Positions 25,200 to 38,224 of a stretch of DNA of 64,000 nucleotides are shown one piece after another. The notes below the pieces were generated by a model. It was not told where the DNA came from. It ran no database searches and was given only the letters and a program-made list of their open reading frames with translations. The translations under genes were made by a program, and so were the position numbers. The DNA lies in NCBI GenBank assembly GCA_933228675.1, contig OW121741.1, positions 16,898,571-16,962,570 of the forward strand, written 5' to 3'. This DNA comes from Stomorhina lunata. Its lineage: Eukaryota > Arthropoda > Insecta > Diptera > Rhiniidae. The first letter of the stretch is position 1. Each line of letters begins with the position of its first letter.

Positions 25200-26750
25200 T
25201 TTGTTTCTATCGATGTTGTTTTCGAAGATATTATGTAACTAGTTTATCCCTTTTTGGCCCCGTTTTTACCCCCAAAATTAAAAAAAGTACCGAACTCGTG
25301 TCCCATAATTTTTAGTGCGAATCTCTTAGAAATTTAATTTTCACTTCTTTCGCTTTTGGTTTAGAAGATATAATGTTAACAATTTTTCTATTTTTACCCT
25401 CTTAACTGAAAAGAGTACCTTAATTTTTAGTACGAATTTTAAAGAAATTTAATTTTCACTTCTATTGCTTTTGGTTTAGGAGATATAATTTTACCGTTTT
25501 TTCCCATTTTACCCTCTAAACTGAAAAAAGTACCAAATACGTACTTGGCAATTGACTTCCCTATAAATTTTATTTCTAGCTTTATGGATTTAATTTTTCC
25601 CCGCTTTTACCCCTTTTTGCCTCCTAAATCAAAAAGTACCAAACCAAATATTTTTTGTTGTTTACCATCTCCATTTTAAATTTTGTTACTAAGTTGATTG
25701 GTTCAAAAGATACACATGGTTTAAAGAAAGTACCAACATTTTATTTTTTATCCTTTTTACCCCCTATTTGTCCCATCTGTCTAAAATTACCAAACACGTG
25801 TCTGCTTATTTTTGTAGCTGCAATTTCAATTTTGGTTTTGTCACGTTTACTTCCGGAGATAGAGCATTACTAATTTTTCCCTTTTGTTACCATTTTTTAT
25901 CCCTTTCTAAGTGGATCTATACTTCGAAAAAGATACCCGTTGCTAAAGATAAAATTTGGATAGTGCAAAGATTTTTTGCCCGATAAATCGTGTAAGAAGG
26001 GACTTTTAAAAATTGACTAAAAAGGGGAAAAATCGAAAACGTTATATCTCCTAAAGTAATAGGTATAAGAACAAAATTTTAGTTTATTTGTAAAGAGCTA
26101 CAAAAATAAGCGGACAGGTGTTTTGAAACTATGCCTTTTAGGGGGTGAAAATGGGTGAAAATAATTACTAATTTTTAATAATTTTTCCTTTTTTTACCCC
26201 ATTTGCGGCCGAATTTCCAAAAATCCTACAAAAATAACCGGACATTTGCTTGGTACTTTTTTTAAACTATGCCATTTAAGGGGTAAAATGGGTGAACATA
26301 ATTTTCTGGTACTTTTTTAATCCACTCTTATCATTTGAACCGAAAAATACAGTAAAAACTTTGTACTGCAATCAATAGATCTGAAAAAAATATTGAATAC
26401 GTATTTTGTACTTTTTTGATTTCGCGGGGCAAAAGGAATAATATGATAACAGCATCTGATAAAGTGATTTGTATAAAAACAAAATTTTAACTGCGTTTTA
26501 ATAAAATGTACCGAATTCAATTGGTAGCAAAGAAATACCAAATATACATATGGAACTTTTATGAAATTAGGAGACAAAAAGGGAGAAAATTGGTAACGTT
26601 ATAGCTTTTAAAGTATTAGGTATGGAAACAAAATGGAAAATTGCATTTTGATCAGCTGAAAAAATTAGAAGACGAGTAATTGGTACTTTTTGGAAAAAAG
26701 GTCGAGCAATAATGTGTGAAAAATATTTATGGTACTTTTTTTATTTTTGA
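25200..26750. repeat. head-to-head diverged repeat of about 95-140 bp
   Basis: From 25200 to about 25980, units carry CCATTTTACCCTCTAAACTG, then AAAAAAGTACC, then a GGTTTAGGAGATATAAT-type stretch; AGTACC landmarks are near 25287, 25414, 25529, 25635 and 25729. From about 26000 the same elements appear reverse-complemented: GTTATATCTCCTAAAGTAAT, GGTACTTTTTT, AAGGGGTAAAATGGG. The array therefore inverts near 25985-26030. Copies are strongly diverged. Confidence 0.75.
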
Positions 26751-26889
26751 ACAAATTAACTTAAAAACAAAAAGTGTATCACAAGTATATACTTTTTAAT
26801 ATTAAATATATGAAAATTTTAAAATTGCATAGAAACTCTTATCATAAAACTCCGAACAAGGCTCGTTCAACTAGGTACTAATATTAATT

Positions 26890-28060
26890 TTTGCAAGTTT
26901 ATGCAGCTGAGCTTTTAACAGCTTAAAGCTTATACTTCTCACATTGAGACGTTAATATTTTAGAGTAAAAGTAGGTACAGTTTTCTTTAAATTTTTCCTT
27001 GAATTTTGGAAGATAAGAAAAAATTCAATTTTTGCACTAACAAAAATTTTTCTTTACAAATCAGGCTTGCGCAAATTAATGCAGCTTTCCTTTTAGTATG
27101 ATCTAGATAATATCTGGGGCAACATTATATCAAAAGTCTAAGCCGGAGACTTTCGGAGTTTATGTTTAATTCTTCTTTTGGTAAGTAAGAAAAAAAAAAT
27201 TTTTTCGTTTTAAAATTTCTTAAGGATCCTTTTTGGACAAAGCCCAGAATTAATTAAATTTTAAGCGAAATGACAAATTTCATGTTTTTGATGTTGAACT
27301 TACAAAAAATGAGTAAATATTGTATACGAATATTCAGTAAAAATGATATCAAAGAATTTCTTACCATTTCCATTTGAGCAAATTTATACAGTTTTATTTA
27401 AGTTATTTTAAATTACAAACTATTAGCCATAAAATTTCAATTGCTTGAATAAGTGTTAATCAGGTAAATCAGGTAATCTTAGTCCTAAGTTTGCAAAAAC
27501 TTTATTAGAATTTAAACTTGCGCAACCTGTTGCGGCTTATCTTCTGAGACCAAAGATTACATACTAACAGCAATAATATGTCACTAAAGAGCTTGGGAGA
27601 AAGCTTTCAAAGCTTTTTTAATATTATTTCATTCGGTTACTTTTAGTTTGATATAATTTTTAAATTCATGTGAAAACTGTTAAATGAACAAAAAAAGGTA
27701 AAATCGTAGAATATGAGAAACTAAAGAAATTCTTAATAATATTAATTTTTGTAAGTTTATGCAGCTGAGCTTTTAATAGTTTAAAGCTTAGACTACTCAT
27801 ATTAAACGTCAAATTATTAGAGTATAATGAAGCATAGTTTTCTTTAAATTTCTCCTTGAATTTTGGAAATTAAGAAAAAAATTCAATCTTTACAATAACA
27901 AAAATTTTTCTTTACAAATCAAATTTGCGCAAATTAATGCAGCTTTGCTTTAAGTATAATTTAGATAACATATAAAGCAACATTATGTCAAAAAGCCAAG
28001 CCGAAAGCTTTCTGAGTTTTTGTTTAATTCTTTTTATTTTAATAATTAAAAAAAAACTAA
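26890..28060. repeat. about 850-bp module, two direct copies
   Basis: The segment beginning GTTTATGCAGCTGAGCTTTT at about 26903 recurs at about 27757. It is followed in both cases by TCCTTGAATTTTGGAA, AAAAATTTTTCTTTACAAAT and GCGCAAATTAATGCAGCTTT. Between the copies lies a block with GAGAAAGCTTTCAAAGCTTT (about 27598-27617). A third, inverted copy is at 31640-32140. Confidence 0.75.
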
Positions 28061-29933
28061 AAAAAATGTTTTCACTTTTTCTTGCCACTGTATAATCCGG
28101 ACAAAGAGTTTGATTATGAGTTTAGCCACAAATTTTTCCTATGTAAATTTTCTGCATAATTCATTATTAATTGCTTTATTTAAACATTATATTTATGTAG
28201 TTTTTTTTCTATTTATTTATTTCCTTTGCAAAGAGTTTTTTGTATAATTTTATTATTTATAAATTTTATTGAAGCATAAAAATGCCTGAAGCCTCCAAAA
28301 AATATGTTAAAGTTTAAAACAAGAAAATTTCGTGACATTTAATAAAAAACTGAATTAAATTGAATATAAAAAATGAATTTAAATTAAAAAAATTACTATA
28401 AATTGAAACAAGTAAGAGTGGTATATTCGGCTTTGCCGAATCTTGGATACCCTTCACCAATGGTGTTCCAAAAGTACTTAATGTAATTCGTAGCAATATT
28501 TGGTTATACTTGTATTATATGCAAAGAGTCTTTAAAATTAAGAGTCGGAAAACGAAAACCTTTTCGGTGGCGTCATCATCTAGAATAGTTATGCACCCAA
28601 AGGTTAGGTTGGGCAGGTGGCTGATGTCTAGGGAAGCTTCACTTGGGTTCTAGACTACAAGTAGAAAATGCATATTTAAGCCAGCCAGTAGCTTCGAAAT
28701 AAAATAGACACATATTTTACGAACATTTAATAAAGTTCGATAGACCAGATAAACCATGCAGAAAAGATGCTTCAAAATGTAGATGCCCTTAGATTTGCAA
28801 TAGCACATCGATTTGATGAAGTTTAAGTATTCTGACATGCAACCCAAAAACGCTGTGCCCAGTGAGGGTTGTGCACTTTAATTCGTACGAATTATCCAAC
28901 TAGTAAAAGTTCTTGATTAGTTATGTAAAACTCTGAAGTTAGCGGACTGATTTAGGTCAAAGCTTTAACAATGATAAGCCATAAAATTATAGGGTATACA
29001 CTCTTAGTTTTAGATACATACGTGAAATATATAGCTTTTGAATGGATGGATATCAGCTTTGTCGGAAAAGTTATTAAAGATTTACTTATTTATCTGAAGT
29101 TAGTTAATTAATTAAAATGAACACTTCATCAATAATATTTGGAATGTATTGTTCTTTCGATCTGTCCGATGGATGTTTGGAAAGTTTTGCTCTAGTTCCT
29201 TGTGCAATTTTAATGTGATTTAATTTATCAGCATTAAATCGATTCCCGGTCGGGGTTATATGGGAGATTTCACTAAATGTGAATAGAGCTCGCCCATTTT
29301 CAATATCGAACTTTTCAAGAGATCAGAAATACTTTTGTCAAATATTGTCCCTCTAGAAAGTTTATTTTAGGCGCTATCGCCCTGAATATCAATATTGTAC
29401 AACGTCTTTATACTAAATGTCATCATCGTATCTTAGGCGAAGTTATAAGGGATCAATTGTCAAACGTGAACGGATTTCTCCCAATTGCAATTAAAAAATT
29501 TAAATTTTCGTTGATATGTGAGATACTTACATACATATGTAGGTTTTGAACGGATATCATGTAGTTAGCTGCATTTTTGTACTTCCTAGGAAGATTACCT
29601 ATAATTTGATATATAATACATTCTCAAATGTTATCATAATGTTCAAAAGTCAGACACAAAATTAAGATTAATGCAGAGTGTCTGTCTGCTAAAATCAGAT
29701 TTGTGGAGCTCCTGGATTTTACACAAAGTTTAGGATATTGGGCCACCCTGAATTTTATCATTGTCGATCAAAACACCATCGCTTAAACGCGAAATTATAT
29801 CTACCACAAATTACCGAATGCATCAGGATTTAGGTAATCTCCTGCGAAGGACGCTATTAAAATTCATCAAAATAAACACCTGAGATATCGACAAAACAGG
29901 AACTCCAAAAACTTGACTACAACAGAAAAAATT

Positions 29934-30040
29934 ACAGACAGGTAGACGGACGGACAAAAAAACAGACGGACGGACGGACAAACAAACAGAAGGACGGACA
30001 GACAGACAGACAGACAAATAGACGGACGGACGGACGGAGG
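29934..30040. repeat. (RGAC)n microsatellite 1
   Basis: GACGGACGGACGGACA and GACAGACAGACAGACA runs with small interruptions. The minus-strand frame (29823-30017) reads as repeated SV/CL/RP residues and is an artefact of the repeat. It is part of the mobile element. Confidence 0.9.
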
Positions 30041-30798
30041 TCGCGAAATCGATTTTCCTGCCGATTCAAAGTTGATCGGTACAGTTTGAATGGTATTCGT
30101 AATCAGATTTGTGGAGTATAGATTTTAGAAAATCCTCACACAAAGAACGATGTCAAATTTCATCACAATCGGTCCATAAACACCTGAGATATCGCTGAAA
30201 CAATACTTACGAAATGTAAACAAAATTTCTTAGACACGTACTTTGGGCAATTTGCTGTACATCAAATGTAGTGTTATTGCGATATCTCAATTGTTTATGG
30301 ACCGCTTTTGATAAAATTTATTAACGTGCTTGGCTTGGGAATTTCCTAAAATCTGATATAAAATTTATGTAGGTCCGTGCTAAAGGAGGATGGTTTTTCC
30401 TATTTCTGCATTTCATTTTTTCAACAAACATTCTCTAATGCGAACTTTGGGCAATTTGCGATACATCAAATTCAGTGTTTTGGCGATATCTCAGTTGTTT
30501 ATGAACCGATTTTGATAAAATTTTACAGAGTGCTTTGGGAAACTATTTCCTACAATCTGATATATAAAATATTATCACATGTACACCAGGAGTATCTTTT
30601 TTATCTTGTTATTTAAAAGTGTGTTTCAATCAAAAATTTTAAAATTTTCGTCTAATTTTTGGTATTTTTTCGATATTTTTGGTGTTTATAAACCGATTTT
30701 AATGAAATTTAATAGCGTTCATTGCGGGAGAATTTCCTAAAATCTGATATATAATTTATGTAAGAACATCCTCCAGGGGCTTCAGAAACTTGATTTCA

Positions 30799-30817
30799 AC
30801 AGACAGACAGACAGACG

Positions 30818-30849
<32 letters not shown>

Positions 30850-30855
30850 GACATC
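30799..30855. repeat. (RGAC)n microsatellite 2
   Basis: CAGACAGACAGACGGACG-type run of about 57 bp, followed by ATCGATTCTCCTCCCGATTC, then GAGTCGATCGGTATAATTTT, matching the block after microsatellite 1. Second internal simple-sequence tract of the mobile element. Confidence 0.9.
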
Positions 30856-30988
30856 GCTTAATCGATTCTCCTCCCGATTCTGAGTCGATCGGTATAATTT
30901 TTATGGGGTCTACGATCACTAATAAAAAAATTACAAACGGAATCACAAACTTATAATACCCTTTCACCTATTGGTGAAGGGTATAAAA

Positions 30989-31639
30989 ATAGCAAAATTA
31001 ATTGAATCAAAGAAAGGCAAAGAAAATTTTGCTAAATGAAGAACAATCTAAACACTTCCTTAATAAAAAAAAACCCTTATGCTTCCTTACTTATATTTTC
31101 CCTCTCCTTTTGTTATCCTCTTCCTTAGCTAAGTCATTTCAAAAAATATCCTTCTCATAATTAACCACTTATTTGTCGTCTTTTAACTGCTATTACTTTG
31201 TGTAATAAAATCCTTATTAAATTACTTTTCCTTACATTGTTGACTTTAAAGTTTGCGTTATTTTAAATAACAAAAACAAATACAAAAATGGAGTTATGGC
31301 ACATAACATTGGCCATTTGTCCTCTTGGTTAACGGCTTTTAGGGATATAAATGTTTAAAGGTTTAGGTAATGGCACAAAGAATCATATGTTTTGTTAAAA
31401 TCCAGGTACTTTGGAAGAATTTTGTGGTAAGGGAACAGATATAACAGAAGACATTTAAAGGATAAGGGACAACGAATTCAAAATGCTCTAAGAAAATAAA
31501 AGAAGGACTTAAAAGCCAAGTAACTAATGTCTAAATAATTTTTTTCTAAAAAAATATTTTCTACAGTTTTCTTAAAAAATTTCTATAGAAACATTTTGTA
31601 TAGTAAAATTTTCTTAAAAAAAAATTATATACTCAAATT
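30989..31639. other. AT-rich spacer
   Basis: No supported gene or array. It lies between the right end of the mobile element and the inverted module copy. Confidence 0.5.
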
Positions 31640-32140
31640 TTTAAAAAAGCTTTTAAGCTTTTTTATATAATGTTACCATATATATTGGCTAGATCATATT
31701 GAGCTCAAAACTGCATTAATTTGCTCAAACTTCAAATTGAAAAGAAAATTTTTTGTTATGGAAAAAATTTTATTTTTTTCTATTTTCCGAAATTCAGGGG
31801 AAAAATAAAAGAAAACTCTGCTTACTTTCACTTCAATATTTTTATATTTTGATCAGAGTAATAAAAGCTTTAAGCTATTAAAAGCTCAGCTGCATAAACT
31901 TGCATAAATAAATATTATAAAGGTTTCTTCAATTTGAATTAAGCCTTTTATTGTTCATTAGAGGGTTTTTATCTACATATTTCACATTATTATTAATGTT
32001 ATACTTGCCCTAAAGTAACCAATTAAAGTGAAATAAAAAAGCTTTGAAAGCTTTCTCTCTAGCTCTTTGGTGGTATGTTATTGTTGTTAGTATGTTATCT
32101 ATGGCCTTCAAAGATAAGCTGCATCAGCTTGCACAAGTTG
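31640..32140. repeat. inverted copy of the 26.9-28.0 kb module
   Basis: Reading the minus strand gives, in the same order as 27520-27990: the AAAGCTTTCAAAGCTTTTTT block (about 32036-32056), GTTTATGCAGCTGAGCTTTT (about 31885-31905), and the GAAAAATTTT and GCAAATTAATGCAGTTTT blocks. Divergence is moderate. With the direct copies it brackets the mobile element as an inverted pair. Confidence 0.7.
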
Positions 32141-32499
32141 GAATTGAAAAGGCGTATTTGCAGTCAATTTCTTAAGTTTTTTTGTAGCCTTAGGCTTGGA
32201 TTAACTAACCCCTGATAATCATTTTTTCCATGACTTGGTATTTTATGACCAAAAGTATATTGCTTACAATAACGGAAGTAAAACTGCATAAATTTGCGCA
32301 AATTGAAATAATAAGGCATTCTTTGATACCAACTATATTGGAAATTCATACACATTTTTCCAGTTTAATTTTTTTATTTATGGATTCAAATGAGGTGAAA
32401 TTAAAATTTGGTCTCTATTCAAAACTTTAAACTATGCTGCGGTTGTTGTGGACTCTAAACAGACCATGAGACTCAATACCTTATCCATGGGGTTAGCCT

Positions 32500-33140
32500 T
32501 TATTGTACTTTATTGATGTACTTTAACTAATTTTATATAAAAAAATTTTAGCTGCTCAAGTTTGCACAAATTCAAATTGTGGAACGTTGTTAAGAAAACT
32601 TTGCAAAATACTTTTTTGATTTTCAAATGAAGTATTTTTTTTTATTAAAAAATTGCAGCTACGCATGTTTGCATGAATTGAAAACTGTGCCTAATCTTTT
32701 TTTGATTTTTTAATATAATATTCCCTCGAATGTTTTCTTTTCTATAAAAAACTTTGAGCTGCTTAAATTTGCAAAAATTCAAGTTTTGGAACGTTTTTTA
32801 AAAAAAACTCTGCCCTATACTTTTTTGATTTTATAACAAAATATTCCCACGAATGTTTGCTTTTATATAAAAAACTTTTTAGTTGCACAAATTTGCAAAA
32901 ACTCAAACTAAGAAACGTTTTTTAAGAAAACTCTGCCCAATACTTTTTTGATTTTCTGACATAATATTATTTTAAATGTTTTCTTTAAAACGAAAATTTG
33001 GGCTGCGCAAATTTGCACAAATTGAAATTGTAAAACTCTGCATAATTCTTTCATAATTTTCTAATGTAATATTACCTCAAATGTTTTATTTTATATACAA
33101 AAATTCGGTCTGAGCATATTTGCACAAATTGAAATTTTAA
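32500..33140. repeat. about 110-bp repeats with GCTGC and AAATTTGCACAAATT
   Basis: GCTGCNNAAATTTGC-type landmarks recur near 32551, 32655, 32758, 32883, 33002 and 33109, giving intervals of about 100-125 bp. Each unit has a short near-dyad AATTTGCACAAATT and an ATTTTTGATTTT...ATAATATT segment. The last units are repeated at 34383-34830 by the duplication below. Confidence 0.7.
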
Positions 33141-36125
33141 ACAGTTTTATAAGCCGTCTATGCTTAAGAATCGTACATAGAATTTTTAAACAACGTGAAG
33201 TTTATCGAAAAATTAAAATTATTATATCTATAGAAAATTTTTCGATATAAAATTTTTTTATGAAAATTGTCTATATAAAATTGGTTATAAAAGCTTTCGA
33301 TACAAAACTTTTTTGACAACATTTTTTCTGTAGGAAATTTTGTACACAAAAAATTGTTAGGTATTTATATATAAATATTTTTTCTTTAGAAATATTGTCT
33401 ATATAAAATTTTACAAACAATTTTTCTTACATAAAATTTTTCTATACAAAAATATAGAATATAAAATAGAATATTATTTTTCATACAAAATTTTTGTATA
33501 GAAAATATTTCAATAAAATTTTTTTTTCTGTTCAAAGTTTGCGATATAGAATTTTTTTTTTATAGAAAATATAACTTTATTCAAAATGTTTCCATATAAA
33601 TTTTTTTACAAAATTGTTCCATACAAGTTTTCTTACAAAAACTTTTTCTGAAGAAAATTTGTTATTTATATAAATAATTTTTCTCTAGAAGATATTTTAG
33701 TACAGAACTTTTCGATATAGAATCTTCTATATAAAATTTTTCTTTTATATTAAATTTTATGAATAATTTGTCTACATCAAATTTTTCTACAGAAACATTT
33801 TTAAGCCAAATTTTTCTATACAAATTATATTACAAAGTTTTTCGATATAACTATGGACAATGGACAAATTTTCTTTATAAAATTGAATGTAAAATATTTC
33901 TATATAAAAATTTTCTACACAAAGTTTTTCTATACAGAATTTCTTCTATATAAAATTTTTCGACATAAAATTTTTCTATATACAATTTTTTTAAGTTTTA
34001 TTTTTTTCTATAGAAAGTTTTTCTCTAGAAAATATTTCAAAAGAAAATTTTTGTAAAGAAATTATATAAAATATATACATTTTTTTAATTTAAAATTTTT
34101 CGACATAAAATTATTTATTTAAATTTTTTCTATAGAAAAGTTTGTCAATATAAAGTTTTATAGAAAAATTTTCTACATAACATTTTTGATACAAATTTTA
34201 TTCTTTAGAAAATTTTTCTATCGAAAATATTTCAATAGAAAATTTTTGTATAGAAAATATTTCAATTGAAAATTTGTGCAAAAAATATTTTGATAGAAAA
34301 TTGTTGTATAGAAAATATATTAATAGAAAATTTTTCTGTAAAAATTTGTTTGTATTAAAAATTGAATATTTTAATAAAGATTTTTGATTTTTTAATATAA
34401 TATTCCCTCGAATGTTTTCTTTTCTATAAAAAACTTTGAACTGCTTAAATTTGCAAAAAATTGAAGTTTTGGAACGTTTTTTTAAAAAAAACTCTGCCCA
34501 ATACTTTTTTGATTTTATAACAAAATATTCCCACGAATGTTTGCTTTTATATAAAAAACTTGTTAGTTGCACAAATTTGCAAAAACTCAAACTAAGGAAC
34601 GTTTTTTTAAGAATACTCTGCTCAATACTTTTTTGATTTTCTGACATAATATTATTTCAAATGTTTTCTTTAAAACAAAAATTTGGGCTGCGCAAATTTG
34701 CACAAATTGAAATTGTAAAACTCTGCATAATTCTTTCATAATTTTCTAATGTAATATTACCTCAAATGTTTTATTTTATATACAAAAATTCGGTCTGAGC
34801 AAATTTGCACAAATTGAAATTTTAAACAGTTTTATAAGCCGTCTATGCTTAAGAATCGTACATAGAATTTTTAAACAACGTGAAGTTTATCGAAAAATTA
34901 AAATTATTATATCTATAGAAAATTTTTCGATATAAAATTTTTTTATGAAAATTGTCTATATAAAATTGGTTATAAAAGCTTTCTATACAAAACTTTTTTG
35001 ACAACATTTTTTCTGTAGGAAATTTTGTACACAAAAAATTGTTATGTATTTATATATAAATATTTTTTCTTTAGAAATATTGTCTATATAAAATTTTACA
35101 AACAATTTTTCTTACATAAAATTTTTCTATACAAAAATATAGAATATAAAATAGAATATTATTTTTCATCCCAAATTTTTGTATAGAAAATATTTCAATA
35201 AAATTTTTTTTCTGTTCAAAGTTTGTTTTATACTTAATTTTTAATATAAAAATTTTGCGATATAGAATTTTTTTTATAGAAAATATAATTTTCTTCAAAA
35301 TGTTTCCATATAAATTTTTTTTACAAAATTGTTCTATACAAGTTTTCTTACAAAAACTTTTTCTGAAGAAAATTTGTTATTTATATAAATAATTTTTCTC
35401 TAGAAGATATTTTAATACAAAACTTTTCGATATAGAATCTTTTATATAAAAATTTTCTTTTATTTTAAACTTTATGAAAAATTTGTCTACATCAAATTTT
35501 TCTACAGAAACATTTTTAAGCCAAATTTTTCTATAGAAATTATATTACAAAGTTTTTCGATATAAATTTTCTTAAATAAAATTTTTTTGTGGACAAATTT
35601 TCTTTATAAAATTGTATGTAAAATATTTCTATATAAAAATTTTCTACACAAAGTCTTTCTATACAGAATTTCTTCTATATAAAATTTTTCGACATAAATT
35701 TTTTTTGTTTAAAATTTTTCTATATAAAATTTTTTTAAGTTTTATTTTTTTCTATAGAAAGTTTTTCTCTAGAAAATATTTCAAAAGAAAATTTTTGTAA
35801 AGAAATTATATAAAATATATACATTTTTTTAATTTAAAATTTTTCGACATAAAATTATTTATTTAAATTTTTTCTATAGAAAAGTTTGTCAATATAAAGT
35901 TTTATAGAAAAATTTTCTACATAACATTTTTGATACAAATTTTATTCTTTAGAAAATTTTTCTATCGAAAATATTTCAATAGAAAATTTTTGTATAGAAA
36001 ATATTTCAATTGAAAATTTGTGCAAAAAATATTTTGATAGAAAATTGTTGTATAGAAAATATTTTAATGGAAAATTTTTCTGTAAAAATTTGTTTGTATT
36101 AAAAATTGAATATTTTAATACAGAT
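32697..36125. repeat. tandem segmental duplication of about 1.7 kb
   Basis: Copy 1 runs about 32697-34380 and copy 2 about 34381-36125. Matching points are offset by 1684-1685 bp at the left (ATAATATTCCCTCGAATG at about 32714 and 34397) and about 1741 bp near the right end, because copy 2 has extra bases around 35225-35260. A 61-codon frame on the minus strand is translated identically in both copies (33164-33349 and 34849-35034). That shows the copies are very similar; it is not evidence for a gene. Confidence 0.9.
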
Positions 36126-36650
36126 TTTTTCGATATAAAATTTTATGAAAAATTTTCTATATAAAATTTTTGTATAGAATTTTTTTTCTTTAGAAAATTT
36201 TTTCTATGTAGAGTTTTTAGGACAAAATTTTTCGATATAAAATTTTAAGATTTCGCTATAAAATTTTTGGATTTTTTTAGAGAAAATATTTCAGTAGAAA
36301 ATTTTTGTACAGAAAATATTTCAATAGAATTTTTTTTCTGTACAAATTTTGTTCTATTTTCAATTTTTAATACAAAATTTTTCGATATAAAATCTTATGC
36401 AAAACTTTTCCTATATAAAATTATAGTATATAAAATTTTCCTTTATAAAATTTTTGTATAGAAAATATTTCAATAGAATTTTTTTTGTAGAGAATTTGTT
36501 CTAAATATAATTTTTAATACAACATTTTTGTATAGAAAATATTTGAATAGAAAATTTTTGTAAGAAAATTTTGTAAGAAAATTTTTTCTTTATATGGTTT
36601 TTAATAAAAATTTTTTCTATATAAAATTTTTGTTTAGAAAAATTGTAGGG
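33160..36650. repeat. decayed AT-rich short-period repeats with TATAGAAAA/TATAAAATTTTT
   Basis: Long stretches of TTTTTCTATATAAAATTTTT, TTTTCGATATAAAATTTTT and GTATAGAAAATATTTCAATA. The half-period is about 15 bp, with a 30-31 bp spacing between similar halves in places (34215-34330). The TTTTCTATA/TATAGAAAA core is shared with the 31-bp families elsewhere in the window. Frames in this region are K/F/I/Y-rich artefacts. Confidence 0.7.
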
Positions 36651-38224
36651 TATTTAAAACAGTAAAATAAATGCTACCTTAGCAAGGGTCAACATTTGTT
36701 ATAAAATATTGAGAAAAAGCTTAAAAAATCAAATTAAAATACAAACAAAAAATATAAAAGCATAAGCTATGATGTGTTTACGACAAAGTGTGTTTTTCTT
36801 ACTGTTAGGCATTGGTATATATGTGTGTGTGTGTGTTTGTATTACTTAGCTTTGTAGTAAAAACGGAAAACGGAAGTCGCCAAAAAAACAATGTAATAAA
36901 TAACAACACAAAGTAGACATTAAACCATTAAATAGAAAAACAAATAGCTAAAAGAACTCTTCTAATTTCTTGCTACTAACTTATAGCTAAAGGCAAGCGA
37001 TTTACTTTAGTTTGTTTTAGAATTGGAGTTTAAATAGCAGTTGAATTGTATCAAATTGGCTAATGGCAAATGGTTTGAGTATTGAAAGGAATTTCTTTAA
37101 TGGTTTTTAGTGGAAAAAATGTTTTGGATATATTTGGCAGGCAAAGGTTAAAAGTTGCTGTTGGATTTCTGGTTAGTAGCTATGGTTGGTAATCATATAT
37201 TTAGATTTTACGTGTGCAACAAGGTCATAAATTCAACGTCGTTTAAAAGCTCGAGCTGACGCTGCTGTTACCTTTTGGCTGTTATTGGCTTTTTCTTGGT
37301 GTTTCGTTTAGAGAAATTAACAACAATTGTGTTGACATGCCATGGCGTTAAATTTAGATTTAGAACAAGAAAACATAGAATCAGGGAAGTTAAGGAACTC
37401 TGAACTATAAAGGGTATAAGAAATTAAAGAAAAGGGAATAAACCTAGAAATAAAAAGGCTAAATTCTCAATTACTTTAATTAAATTTCTTATAATGACTT
37501 TAATCACAACTTTGTATTATAATATACCAACTAAAGTAAATATTTGTATCAAATAATTCAAGCTAAAGTTCATGTTAGAGTTCAAATTTGTTTCCAGCTT
37601 AAAAGTCTGCCTATAATAATTTTCTATATAATTTTATTTAATAAATTTATTTAATATTATAATTGGGTTCAACAGCCAAATTAGCCGACATCTAATACAG
37701 CATCAACAGTCATTTGTAGCTGCATAATAACTAATTAACATTTAGAATGTGCTTTTCAACAAAACAACACAATAAGCCCAGAATAAACGTTATATTAAAC
37801 AAAAATATATAAAAGAAAAAAAAAAAAAACATAAAATCAATGGCGTGGCTCTTAAAAGGCGCCAAATACTAAATGTCCAAAGCAATAGAAAACTGAAAGA
37901 TTTTAAAATCGTCTTGCATACTTTGAGGATCTTTAATAAAATGACTTTAACAAACTCATATACTTCAAAGGGCTTCAAAGGCAAAATCTAAAAAAAGATC
38001 TACCCTATCTGTATGTATTTGTGTCACTCCCATGTTTTTGTATGAATAAAATTCACATAATTTAACTAAATTTTCAAATTAAAATATTTGAACTAAAAAC
38101 TCATTCTAAGCCTAGAAAAATACCCTAAAAATCATGAAAGCATTTCCAAAAACTAAAGCAAATGCAGAAGCCAAAACTCATTTAAAAAAACCAACAGGAA
38201 AATTTAAAATTTTATTTCAAAATT
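36651..38224. other. low-repeat stretch, possibly unique sequence
   Basis: One of the few stretches without array structure. It has a (GT)n run near 36823-36838, a more complex block at 37225-37370 (GCTCGAGCTGACGCTGCTGT and AACAATTGTGTTGACATGCC) and a TAATTA-containing block near 37730. No open frame of gene quality is seen. These blocks are candidates for conserved non-coding or regulatory sequence. Confidence 0.4.

Larger units (their letters stand above)
28412..30988. mobile_element. non-autonomous interspersed element, DINE-1/mini-me-like
   Basis: Bounded by matching inverted ends: GATACCCTTCACCAATGGTG at 28446-28465 and, at 30969-30985, TATTGGTGAAGGGTATA, its near-exact reverse complement. 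A perfect hairpin, ATTCGGC/GCCGAAT, lies just outside the left end. Inside are two (RGAC)n microsatellites (29934-30040 and 30799-30855), each followed by a conserved ATCGATT...GATCGGTA block, and about 200-bp internal repeats between 30235 and 30770 (GGGCAATTTGC, GCGATATCTCA, ATTTCCTANAATCTGATAT). Microsatellite-bearing non-autonomous elements of this shape are known in Diptera (DINE-1 Helitron relatives, mini-me). No transposase or helicase frame is present. The class is inferred; the ends could also mark a nested composite. Confidence 0.6.

Noticed and set aside
29823..30967. Frames with repeated SV/CL/RP residues
   Set aside because: They are translations of the (RGAC)n microsatellites.
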